From contig NZ_VXDB01000010.1 of assembly GCF_008711325.1 (NCBI RefSeq), forward strand, positions 1-64,000: 64,000 nucleotides of DNA, in the 5' to 3' direction. The position numbers and the translations under genes are program-made. Position 1 is the first letter of the stretch. Every line of letters starts with the position of its first letter. Of this stretch, positions 56,617-64,000 are shown in pieces. This DNA is from Roseibium sediminis. GTDB lineage: Bacteria; Pseudomonadota; Alphaproteobacteria; Rhizobiales; Stappiaceae. Below the pieces are notes generated by a model. That model did not search any database and was not told the DNA's origin. It saw only the letters and a program-made list of their open reading frames with translations.

Positions 56617-58113
56617 TCAAAACCTTGGAATGTCCGGAAAGGGCAATTGCCCCTTGTGAACATGCATCTTGCCCAGTTCGGCGCAGCGATGCAGCACCGG
56701 GAACACCTTGCCCGGGTTCAAGAGGTGCTTTTCGTCGAAGGCGCATTTCACCCGCTGTTGCTGCTTGAGATCCTCTTCGGAGAACATCTCCGGCATGAGA
56801 TCGCGCTTTTCGATACCCACACCATGTTCACCGGTCAGAACGCCGCCGACCTTCACGCACAGGCGAAGGATATCAGCCCCGAAGGCCTCGCATGCCTCCA
56901 GTTCGCCCGGCTTGTTGGCGTCATAAAGAATAAGCGGGTGCAGGTTTCCGTCCCCGGCGTGAAAGACGTTCGCCACCCTCAACCCGTATTTTTCCGACAA
57001 GTCTCGCATGCCCGCCAGAACCCGTGGCAACTCGCGCCGGGGGATCGTTCCATCCATACACAAATAGTCCGGCGAGATCCGGCCAACTGCCGGAAAGGCC
57101 GCCTTTCGACCGGCCCAGAACACCATACGTTCTTCTTCGCTTTCGGAAATGCGCAGATGGCTGGCGTTGTTTTCCCGGGCAATGGTCGCAACACGCTCCA
57201 TGAGATAATCGACCTCGGCCTCCGGGCCGTCGAGTTCGACAATCAGAAGCGCCTCGACATCCCTCGGGTAGCCAGCATTGACGAAATCCTCTGCCGCATG
57301 GATGGCGGGCTTGTCCATCATCTCCATGCCGCCGGGAATGATGCCTGCCCCGATAATGTCAGCCACGCATTTGCCGCCCTCCTCGCTGGTCGGAAATCCG
57401 ATCAGCAGCGCTCGTGCGGTTTCCGGCTTTTGCAGGATGCGAACGGTGACTTCGGTCACCACACCCAATAGACCTTCAGAACCCGTCATCAACGCCAGAA
57501 AGTCGTATCCCTCACTATCCAGATGCTTTCCGCCGATCCGGATGACCTCTCCGGTGATCAGAACCATTTCCAGACCAAGAACGTTGTTGGTGGTGAGGCC
57601 ATATTTGAGGCAGTGCACCCCGCCGGAGTTCTCGGCGATATTCCCGCCGATCGAACAGGCGATCTGGGACGAGGGGTCGGGGGCGTAATAAAAGCCTTCA
57701 TGCTCCACGGCTCGGGTAATACCAAGATTTGTCACTCCGGGCTGAACGACAACTGCCCGGTTGGCATAGTCGATATCCAGCACCCGGTTGAATTTCATCA
57801 TCGACAGGAGCACGCCGTCGGCCAGCGGCAAGGCGCCACCCGAGAGCGACGTCCCCGCCCCTCGGGGAACCACCTTCACATCATTGTCGTGACAGTATTT
57901 CAGAACCGCAGAGACCTGCTCCACCGTTTCAGGCAGAACAACAATCAGAGGCATCTGCCGATAGGCAGTCAGCGCATCCGTCTCATAGGGCCGCATGGCG
58001 ATTTCGTCATGAATGACACCATCGCCCGGCACAATGGCCTGGAGGGCTTTCACGATTTCAGCCCTGCGCGCGATTACATCCGCGTCCGGTTTGGGCATCG
58101 CGATAGCCGTCAT
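56617..58113 (-). CDS. glcD: glycolate oxidase catalytic FAD subunit
   Basis: This 498-aa FAD-linked oxidase converts glycolate to glyoxylate. FAD contacts are clear (VVPRGAGTSLSGGALPLADG and IACSIGGNIAENSGGVHCLK), and the C-terminal part has the metal/substrate His segment (VFHAGDGNLHPLIL) and LTGEHGVGIEKRD. ATG 58113 has GGGAGAG upstream. It is the first gene of the operon and is divergent from a LysR regulator. Confidence 0.95.
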   Translation of the reverse strand: MTAIAMPKPDADVIARRAEIVKALQAIVPGDGVIHDEIAMRPYETDALTAYRQMPLIVVLPETVEQVSAVLKYCHDNDVKVVPRGAGTSLSGGALPLADGVLLSMMKFNRVLDIDYANRAVVVQPGVTNLGITRAVEHEGFYYAPDPSSQIACSIGGNIAENSGGVHCLKYGLTTNNVLGLEMVLITGEVIRIGGKHLDSEGYDFLALMTGSEGLLGVVTEVTVRILQKPETARALLIGFPTSEEGGKCVADIIGAGIIPGGMEMMDKPAIHAAEDFVNAGYPRDVEALLIVELDGPEAEVDYLMERVATIARENNASHLRISESEEERMVFWAGRKAAFPAVGRISPDYLCMDGTIPRRELPRVLAGMRDLSEKYGLRVANVFHAGDGNLHPLILYDANKPGELEACEAFGADILRLCVKVGGVLTGEHGVGIEKRDLMPEMFSEEDLKQQQRVKCAFDEKHLLNPGKVFPVLHRCAELGKMHVHKGQLPFPDIPRF

Positions 58114-58280
58114 GCTGGCTCTCCCTTTTTTGTTCCTGTCCGGTGATCCGAACGCTCTTGTTGGACGTAGGGTGTCATTAACCAGACCAATAGGAAACCC
58201 TCGCCCTTGATAAGTTTGCCAAATTTTTGGTTCCGGTTGTACACGGCAAATCACTCAACAGTAGTTCCCGAGCGTTGAAA

Positions 58281-59225
58281 ATGAGCAATCTGACTGACAT
58301 GGAGATCTTTGCGAGGGTCGTGGGCGCAGGCAGCATGTCTGCTGCGGGCAGAGAGATGGACCTTTCCCCTGCCGTTGTCTCTAAACGCATCCGCCGTCTT
58401 GAAGACAAATTGGGCACGCGGCTGCTGCAACGAACCACCCGGCAGATTGCCATGACAGAGGCCGGACAGGGCTTCTACGAGCGGGTGATTGCCATCCTCG
58501 CATCGGTGGAGGAAGCAGAGGAATTCGTTACTCAAGGATCAGCACAGGCACGCGGGACACTGAAAGTCGCTGCTTCCACCTCCTTTGGGCGGCTTCATAT
58601 CGCGCCGCATCTCGGCAAGTTCCTTGCCACCAACCCGGATATGAATGTCAGTCTCGACCTCAGTGACGATTTCGTCGACATCGTCGGCGAAGGGTACGAT
58701 CTGGCCATCCGTATTGCCGAATTGTCCGATTCCAGTCTTGTGGCGCGGCGTCTTGCCCCGGTTCACCGCGTTCTGGTTGCCTCGCCCGACTATCTTGCAA
58801 GACACGGCATGCCGCGTTCCATCCCAGACCTGATGGAGAATCACGTGACGCTTGCCGCGCTCAATCAGGATCCGTGGAAACTAGTCGGACCTCATGGGCT
58901 GGAAGCTGTCAAAACCAATGCGCCGATACGCACGAACTCAAGCGAAGTCGTGCGGGAGTGCCTGCTCGCAGGCATGGGGGTCGCGCTGAGGTCGAGCTGG
59001 GACATTGGCCCTGAACTCAGGGAAGGCAAGCTTCGTCTGGTGCTGCCGGAATATCGAGCCTCAAAGGATGTCGGGCTTTACGCGGTCTATCCTTCACGTC
59101 AGTTTCTTCCGGCAAAAGTGCGCGTGTTCATCGACTTTCTAGCATCACTTTACGGCTCCTCCCCGTATTGGGATGCCAGGCTGGACCTTTGGCTTGCACC
59201 GCCACGAAGGGCCAAGGCAAGCTGA
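58281..59225 (+). CDS. LysR-family regulator, probably of glcDEF
   Basis: This 314-aa protein has an N-terminal helix-turn-helix (MEIFARVVGAGSMSAAGREM, SPAVVSKRIRRLEDKLGTRL) and a substrate-binding C-terminal domain of the kind that senses small organic acids. It is divergent from glcD with a 167-bp shared gap, the usual layout for LysR autoregulators and their targets. The effector is unknown; glycolate is the first guess. Confidence 0.9.
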   Translation: MSNLTDMEIFARVVGAGSMSAAGREMDLSPAVVSKRIRRLEDKLGTRLLQRTTRQIAMTEAGQGFYERVIAILASVEEAEEFVTQGSAQARGTLKVAASTSFGRLHIAPHLGKFLATNPDMNVSLDLSDDFVDIVGEGYDLAIRIAELSDSSLVARRLAPVHRVLVASPDYLARHGMPRSIPDLMENHVTLAALNQDPWKLVGPHGLEAVKTNAPIRTNSSEVVRECLLAGMGVALRSSWDIGPELREGKLRLVLPEYRASKDVGLYAVYPSRQFLPAKVRVFIDFLASLYGSSPYWDARLDLWLAPPRRAKAS

Positions 59226-59407
59226 TCTCAAACTGTGCCTCTTTTCCGAATGCACCGCCATGAACAGACAACCAGTTTGGCAAATTTCGCTAACGATGGC
59301 GCAGATTTGAAGGGACTGCGACCTCTGTACACCTTGTATCTGCCATAAATTTCTTGTTGTCTGGCGTCAGTGTGCCTGAGCGGCATCACGAAAAGAGGGA
59401 GAACTAC

Positions 59408-59785
59408 ATGCGGCGTATGCTGATGATTGCCGGAGCAGCCATGCTGGCGCTGACGGCTCATGCCAACGCAGAGGGCGATGCTGCCAAGGGCGAAAAAGTC
59501 TTCAAGAAGTGCAAGGCCTGCCACGATGTTGGCGAAGGCGCAAAGAACAAGGTCGGTCCGCAGCTGAACGGCGTTGTTGGTCGTGCCTGGGGTACCGCAG
59601 AAGGCTTCAAGTATTCCCCGGCCCTGATGGGCATGGCGGAAGGCAAGACCTGGACAGCTGAAGAACTGGACGCTTTCCTGACCAAGCCGAAGGACTACAT
59701 CCCCAAAACCAAGATGGCGTTTGCGGGCCTGAAAAAGGACGACGATCGCGCCGACGTGATCGCGTATCTGGCACAGTTCCAGTAA
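59408..59785 (+). CDS. class I cytochrome c (c2/c550-like)
   Basis: This 125-aa periplasmic haem protein has a signal peptide (MRRMLMIAGAAMLALTAHANA) and one haem site CKACH, with the distal Met in TKMAF. The pattern KVGPQLNGVVGRAWG and late DDDRADVIAYLAQFQ are typical of cytochrome c2. It would shuttle electrons from the bc1 complex to an oxidase. AGGGAGAA precedes ATG 59408. A terminator follows. Confidence 0.95.
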   Translation: MRRMLMIAGAAMLALTAHANAEGDAAKGEKVFKKCKACHDVGEGAKNKVGPQLNGVVGRAWGTAEGFKYSPALMGMAEGKTWTAEELDAFLTKPKDYIPKTKMAFAGLKKDDDRADVIAYLAQFQ

Positions 59786-59809
59786 GCGCAATATACGAAC
59801 AACGTTTTG

Positions 59810-59833
59810 GAGGCCGGATTTCCGGCCTCTTTT
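59810..59833. terminator. rho-independent terminator between cytochrome c and DUF3422 genes
   Basis: An 8-bp perfect stem (GAGGCCGG with CCGGCCTC) with a 4-nt loop is followed by T residues on the plus strand. It lies between convergent genes. Confidence 0.85.
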
Positions 59834-59849
59834 CATGTCTGCTCACTGC

Positions 59850-61169
59850 TCAGAAATCTGCATCATCTCCACTGTCTGCATGATGCTTGCGTATCCTGCG
59901 GACCATGTACCAGATAACAGCCACGACAACAGGCACTGCCAAGCCTGTGGTGACGCCCGCGTCCGGAACCGGCAATCCGCCGCCCTTGGCCGCCTTGGCC
60001 AGATAGCCGATCAGGCCAACCACATAGTAGCTGACCGCCGCAACCGACAGTCCTTCGACCGTTTGCTGCAAACGCAGCTGGATTCTGGCGCGCCGGTTCA
60101 TGGACTGAAGCAGGCTGCGGTTTTGCTGTTCCAGATCGACATCCACGCGGGTCCGCAGCAAGGTTGTAGCCCGCGCCAGCTTTTCCGACAGGTCCCGCTG
60201 CCGGTCCTGCACAGACTGGCAAGTCCGCATGGCCGGAGCCAATCGTCGACTGAGGAACGACGAGAGGCTCAAACCGCCTGACGAGGGTTTATCTTCAAGA
60301 GCGCTCAGACGCGCGTTGACGATCTCGTAGTACGCTCGGCTGGCACCGAACCGGAACGCACTTTCCGCAGCACTTGCCTCAAGCGCCGTTGCAAGGCTCG
60401 ACAACTGGTCCAACAAGGTCCTGTTGGCGTCCAGTCCCGAGTTCTCCTGCATTTTCTGCGTCAACTCAAAGAGCTGGATTTCGAATTGCCCGATCAGCGG
60501 CTGCAGGCGGTTGGCTTCGAACAGGCCGAGAAGCGCAAGCGTTCGGTAGGTTTCGATCTCCAGAAGCCTCTGCGCCACCGCCCCGCACTGGATGGCGGAC
60601 ATGCTCTCGTTCAAGATGACATAGCGTGTCAGGCCGTCGCCATCTGGCCTGAAATCCGTAGCTGCCGTGCCTCCCCCGTGCTCGACCTTGAAAACGGTCA
60701 AGCTCGCCGGATCATAATGCTTGCGCCAACTCTCATTGGCCGAGGGTGAAACCAGATCAAGGCGACAGGCGCTCAACAGTGGGCCGGGGGCGCGAAAGGC
60801 CGTTTTGAACGGATGGTTCGAGGGCAGCGGGCCAAAGGGTTCATTGCCTTCCAGCGGCCCATCCCAAATGTAAGTGATGAACTCCGCATGCCGTTCCCAG
60901 CTCAGCGTGCCACCTGCAAAAGGCAGGGTGTGATAGCGGGCCCTGTCACCTGGCCCGGCTGCGCCCTGACTTCGGCAGAACTCGGAGAACCATGCGTGAT
61001 CTGCATTCGCCTCTTCCGTACTCGTGGTGAAGGCATAGAGCAGCACAACACGCGGCCCGGAAAGCGGGCGAAAGGGCCTTGCATGGATTTCACCCAGCAC
61101 GGCCTCCCTCAGCGGATGTGTCCTGAAAGACGGCAAGCCTGAGGCTGCCGGTGTGCCTGCATCATTCAT
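59850..61169 (-). CDS. DUF3422 family membrane protein
   Basis: This 439-aa protein has the DUF3422 start (PLREAVLGEIHARPFRPLSGP), a central coiled region (about 230-370) and two C-terminal transmembrane helices (VAAVSYYVVGLIGYL and GLAVPVVVAVIWYMV). The large soluble part would face the cytoplasm. The function of the family is not known. ATG 61169 is chosen over the longer frame to 61238. Confidence 0.88.
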   Translation of the reverse strand: MNDAGTPAASGLPSFRTHPLREAVLGEIHARPFRPLSGPRVVLLYAFTTSTEEANADHAWFSEFCRSQGAAGPGDRARYHTLPFAGGTLSWERHAEFITYIWDGPLEGNEPFGPLPSNHPFKTAFRAPGPLLSACRLDLVSPSANESWRKHYDPASLTVFKVEHGGGTAATDFRPDGDGLTRYVILNESMSAIQCGAVAQRLLEIETYRTLALLGLFEANRLQPLIGQFEIQLFELTQKMQENSGLDANRTLLDQLSSLATALEASAAESAFRFGASRAYYEIVNARLSALEDKPSSGGLSLSSFLSRRLAPAMRTCQSVQDRQRDLSEKLARATTLLRTRVDVDLEQQNRSLLQSMNRRARIQLRLQQTVEGLSVAAVSYYVVGLIGYLAKAAKGGGLPVPDAGVTTGLAVPVVVAVIWYMVRRIRKHHADSGDDADF

Positions 61170-61300
61170 CGGAAATTTCCATCGCCCGTCCGCGAAAGCC
61201 AAACAGTGCCAAAAGTGGCGCGCTTTGCAAGCAAACATCCGGCAGGCGAACGTAAAGGAAGCAATCTGCGACGACCTACCGCACCAGAACGCTCCATGAG

Positions 61301-61325
61301 AATTGGATAATTTAATTGACCAATT
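61301..61325. promoter_or_regulatory. palindrome AATTGG-N13-CCAATT in the lldR promoter
   Basis: Perfect 6-bp arms overlap a likely -35 (TTGACC at 61316) with a TACAAT -10 at 61341. The site is fit for autoregulation by the GntR/FCD protein encoded 65 nt downstream; these proteins usually bind short palindromes. Confidence 0.5.
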
Positions 61326-61389
61326 TTTGTGTTTGGTTCATACAATGCCCCTCAAGACATGACGCAACGTATTTCGGAGCATTCGGACC

Positions 61390-62160
61390 GTGTTCGAGAA
61401 AGTGCCCCATCAACGCACGGCAGAGGCGGCTGCGCACCAGATCGAAGGCTTGATCCTGAACGGTGTGCTGCGCCCCGGTGACCGGCTTCCGGCCGAGCGG
61501 GATCTGGCCGAACGGATGGACGTGTCCCGACCGGTCCTGCGCGAAGCGCTGAAGTCGCTCGAAACGCGAGAACTGATTGCCAGCCGTCATGGCGGGGGAA
61601 CATATGTGGCCGACGTCATCGGTCCGATTTTTTCACCTCCGGTTATTGCCCTGATGGAGCGTCACCCCGAGGCGGTTGCCGACTTTCTGGAGTTTCGCCG
61701 GGATATCGAGGGAATAGCCGCATTTCATGCGGCTGAGCGCGCCACCGAGGCCGACCGTGCAATCCTGACTGCCATTGTCGACCAGATGCAGCAGGCTTAT
61801 GACGCCGATGATGCAAGGCGAGAGGTGGAACTTGATGTGGAGTTTCACCATGCCGTTGGCGAGGCAGCGCACAACATGATCCTGCTTCATGCTTTGCGGT
61901 CCTGCTACCGACTTCTGGAAAACGGCATCCTCTACAATCGCAAGCGGCTCTACAATCACCCGCTGGCCCGCAACAAGGTTCTGGAGCAGCACGTGGAGAT
62001 TACCCGATGCATCTGCGCCGGACTGCCACAGGAAGCCAAGACAGCCTCCGAAGCTCACATCGACTACGTGAAACAGTCGCTTGAAGAAGCCGCGCGTCTG
62101 GAAAATCGAAACGCCGTTTCGGAATTGCGTCTGAAACACCGCCCGTCCAATCCATCCTGA
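61390..62160 (+). CDS. lldR: GntR/FCD-family regulator, LldR-like
   Basis: This 256-aa protein has a GntR winged helix (GDRLPAERDLAERMDVSRPV, LREALKSLETRELIASRHGG) and an FCD C-terminal domain with metal-binding residues (FHHAVGEAAHN and HVEITRCICAG). The start is GTG 61390. It sits 35 nt before lldD on the same strand, so it is likely the L-lactate-responsive repressor of this pair. PdhR-like roles are less likely given the neighbour. Confidence 0.88.
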   Translation: MFEKVPHQRTAEAAAHQIEGLILNGVLRPGDRLPAERDLAERMDVSRPVLREALKSLETRELIASRHGGGTYVADVIGPIFSPPVIALMERHPEAVADFLEFRRDIEGIAAFHAAERATEADRAILTAIVDQMQQAYDADDARREVELDVEFHHAVGEAAHNMILLHALRSCYRLLENGILYNRKRLYNHPLARNKVLEQHVEITRCICAGLPQEAKTASEAHIDYVKQSLEEAARLENRNAVSELRLKHRPSNPS

Positions 62161-62195
62161 ACTGGTTCAGTTCCCTTACCACCTGAGGAATAACC

Positions 62196-63329
62196 ATGCC
62201 CGTCATCACAGAAATCAACGACCTTCAGGTTCTCGCAAAACGGCGGGTCCCGAAGATGTTTTATGACTATGCCGACACCGGTTCCTGGACGCAGAGCACC
62301 TACAAGGACAATGAGGCCGCTTTCCAGCGCCAGAAGCTCCGCCAACGTGTCGCCGTGAACATCGACAATCGCAGCGTCAAGACCACGATGATTGGCGAAG
62401 ATGTGTCGATGCCGGTGGCTTTGGCCCCGGTCGGCATGACGGGCATGCAGCATGCCGATGGCGAAATACTCGCCGCACAGGCAGCTGAGGAATTTGGCGT
62501 GCCCTTCACGCTGACCACGATGAGTATCTGCTCGATCGAGGATGTGGCGGAACACACCAAGAAGCCCTTCTGGTTCCAGCTCTACGTCATGCGAGACCGG
62601 GGCTTCTCGGAATCCCTGATGAAGCGGGCGCATGTTGCCGGATGCTCCGCGCTGGTTCTCACGCTGGATCTGCAGGTTCTCGGGCAGCGCCACCGCGACC
62701 TGAAGAACGGCCTTTCTGCCCCGCCCAAGCCGAAGCCGCATGTCCTGCTGGACCTTGCGCTCAAGCCGCGCTGGTGCTGGAACATGCTTTGGACCAAGCG
62801 GCGTCAGTTCGGCAATATCGTTGGCCATGTCTCGGGCGTTGAAGATATGTCCTCACTGGCGGAGTGGACCAACAGCCAGTTCGATCCGACCCTCGACTGG
62901 TCCTCCGTTGAATGGGTAAAGAAGCACTGGGATCGCAAGCTGATCCTGAAAGGCATCAACGACGTGGAAGACGCCAAGATCGCGGTCGAGACCGGTGCCG
63001 ATGCCATCGTCGTTTCCAACCATGGTGGACGACAGCTCGATGGCGCAGCAGCAAGCTATGATGTGCTTGGCGAGATTGTTGATGCCGTCGGTGACAAGAT
63101 CGAGGTTTACATGGATGGCGGCATTCGCTCCGGTCAGGACATCTTCAAGGCCGTAGCCATGGGTGCAAAGAGCACGTTTATCGGGCGGTCCTACATCTAT
63201 GGCCTTGGTGCCATGGGCAAACCGGGCGTCACGAAGGCCCTCGAGATCATGCGCAAGGAACTGGATGTGACCATGGGCCTTTGCGGTGAAACCGACATCC
63301 ACAATGTCGGTCGCCACAATCTTCGTTGA
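62196..63329 (+). CDS. lldD: L-lactate dehydrogenase (FMN, quinone-linked)
   Basis: This 377-aa FMN-dependent alpha-hydroxy acid dehydrogenase oxidises L-lactate to pyruvate and passes electrons to quinone. The catalytic His is in SNHGGRQLDG and the FMN phosphate site in DGGIRSGQDIFKAVAMGA, with LAPVGMTGM near the N terminus. It follows the lldR-like gene and is convergent with the amidotransferase gene: the two stop codons touch (TGATCA). Confidence 0.93.
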   Translation: MPVITEINDLQVLAKRRVPKMFYDYADTGSWTQSTYKDNEAAFQRQKLRQRVAVNIDNRSVKTTMIGEDVSMPVALAPVGMTGMQHADGEILAAQAAEEFGVPFTLTTMSICSIEDVAEHTKKPFWFQLYVMRDRGFSESLMKRAHVAGCSALVLTLDLQVLGQRHRDLKNGLSAPPKPKPHVLLDLALKPRWCWNMLWTKRRQFGNIVGHVSGVEDMSSLAEWTNSQFDPTLDWSSVEWVKKHWDRKLILKGINDVEDAKIAVETGADAIVVSNHGGRQLDGAAASYDVLGEIVDAVGDKIEVYMDGGIRSGQDIFKAVAMGAKSTFIGRSYIYGLGAMGKPGVTKALEIMRKELDVTMGLCGETDIHNVGRHNLR

Positions 63330-64000
63330 TCAAAGAAGTCCTGCCCAGGCCCGGGCGATCTCCCGCCCGGCCTGATCGGACTTCGCAGCGTTGAGAGCCA
63401 CTTCGTCCTCAAGTCGCTCCGGCCAATCGGGGCGCATTTGAGAGATGGAGGTCTGAAAGGTTCTGGTCCAATCACGAACCACGGCTTCGCTCGCCTCGAA
63501 GTGAAACTGGATGGCATAAGTTGTCCTGCCAACACGAAACGCCTGAATGGGCGTTTGTTGGCTGGACGCCAGATGAACGGCCTCCGCAGGCAGCTCCACC
63601 GTATCGGAATGCCAGTGGAATAAGGGCGAGCCTTCGCCGATCTTGCCGACAACCGGATCTTCCCTGCCTTCACCTGTCGCGCTGACCTTGTGCCAGCCAA
63701 ATTCGACAGGCCGACCAAGGATATTTCCGCCGCCAAGCGCCCGTGCAATCAATTGGGAACCAAGACAAATGCCCAGGATCGGCTTGTTCTGGTCATGGGT
63801 CCGGCGGATAAGTGTACAGACATCAGGCAGGAACGGGTGCGTCTCGTCTGCCAATGCCGATTGCTCGCCCCCCAGAACGATCAGGCCGCGGCAGTCCTCG
63901 ATATCCTCCGGCACCCTTTCACCGGCATGCGCGGCGATTGTCCTGATGGCAATTCCCCGCTCCTCAAGTGCCTCGCCCACGAGACCCAGCGGAGTGCCGG
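63330..64000 (-). CDS. class I glutamine amidotransferase, 5' end cut by the window
   Basis: A GATase1-fold protein (at least 220 aa here) has the nucleophile Cys in GICLGSQLIA, an oxyanion region LIVLGGEQSA and the His-Glu pair in QFHFEAS, so the triad is complete. The reading frame continues upstream of position 63980 to the window edge, so the N terminus is missing. Standalone members include GMP synthase-like and gamma-glutamyl hydrolase-like enzymes; the substrate is unknown. Confidence 0.88.
   Translation of the reverse strand, partial: GTPLGLVGEALEERGIAIRTIAAHAGERVPEDIEDCRGLIVLGGEQSALADETHPFLPDVCTLIRRTHDQNKPILGICLGSQLIARALGGGNILGRPVEFGWHKVSATGEGREDPVVGKIGEGSPLFHWHSDTVELPAEAVHLASSQQTPIQAFRVGRTTYAIQFHFEASEAVVRDWTRTFQTSISQMRPDWPERLEDEVALNAAKSDQAGREIARAWAGLL

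Overview
The window reads as a stretch of chromosomal backbone from an alphaproteobacterium, most likely a marine-type Hyphomicrobiales (Stappiaceae/Labrenzia-like). That placement is an inference from gene content: a Porin_2-type porin, an alphaproteobacterial-style HisRS with hisZ and a short-form hisG, a TipF-like degenerate EAL protein, a CtrA-type TTAA-N7-TTAA site, two CheZ homologues, a DUF3422 protein and a class I cytochrome c. The sequence is gene-dense and GC-rich. I saw no rRNA, tRNA, transposase, phage gene or CRISPR array.

Layout. 0-13.7 kb: ubiA and purD (divergent), a haloacetate-dehalogenase-like hydrolase, a large GGDEF/EAL sensor, a patatin, a small unknown protein, a variant metallo-beta-lactamase protein, rsmD-rluB (minus, overlapping), tadA and a porin. 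13.7-23 kb: an alpha/beta hydrolase and mutL (minus), a HAD hydrolase, cheZ and cheY (minus), a MaoC hydratase, ribF, an EamA transporter and a GT87-like membrane protein. 23-30.5 kb: ileS, lspA, a BamF-like lipoprotein and an active/inactive pair of M16 proteases. 30.7-36 kb: a TipF-like c-di-GMP receptor, a tail-anchored protein behind a CtrA-type site, a sigma-54 response regulator and a small exported protein. 36-39.9 kb: groESL behind a perfect CIRCE element, a nu-class GST, slyX and a 100-aa unknown.

39.9-45.3 kb holds the most interesting locus. A group III truncated haemoglobin overlaps an unknown 79-aa two-helix membrane protein, which in turn overlaps a 35-aa hydrophobic protein. 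All three diverge from an Rrf2 regulator with the cluster ligands of NsrR, and an NsrR-like operator sits between them. I propose it as a small, apparently undescribed nitric-oxide-responsive membrane module. Next to it is a minus-strand lipid-glycan group: GT2-GtrA, a GT83-type transferase and a degenerate YdjC-fold protein.

45.5-64 kb: hisS-hisZ-hisG, a repeat-bearing intergenic region with REP-like palindromes, tag, a second cheZ, a DUF2927 protein, an L,D-transpeptidase, a DUF1796-like protein, glcDEF with a divergent LysR regulator, a cytochrome c, a DUF3422 protein, a GntR/FCD regulator with lldD, and the 3' part of a class I glutamine amidotransferase cut by the window edge.

Themes that tie genes together are two-carbon and lactate oxidation (glcDEF, lldD, each beside its likely regulator), motility and c-di-GMP signalling (GGDEF/EAL, TipF-like, cheY, two cheZ, CtrA site) and stress/NO response (groESL/CIRCE, NsrR/haemoglobin). 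Start codons were chosen by family length and by Shine-Dalgarno spacing; several differ from the longest possible reading frame, and this is stated per gene.
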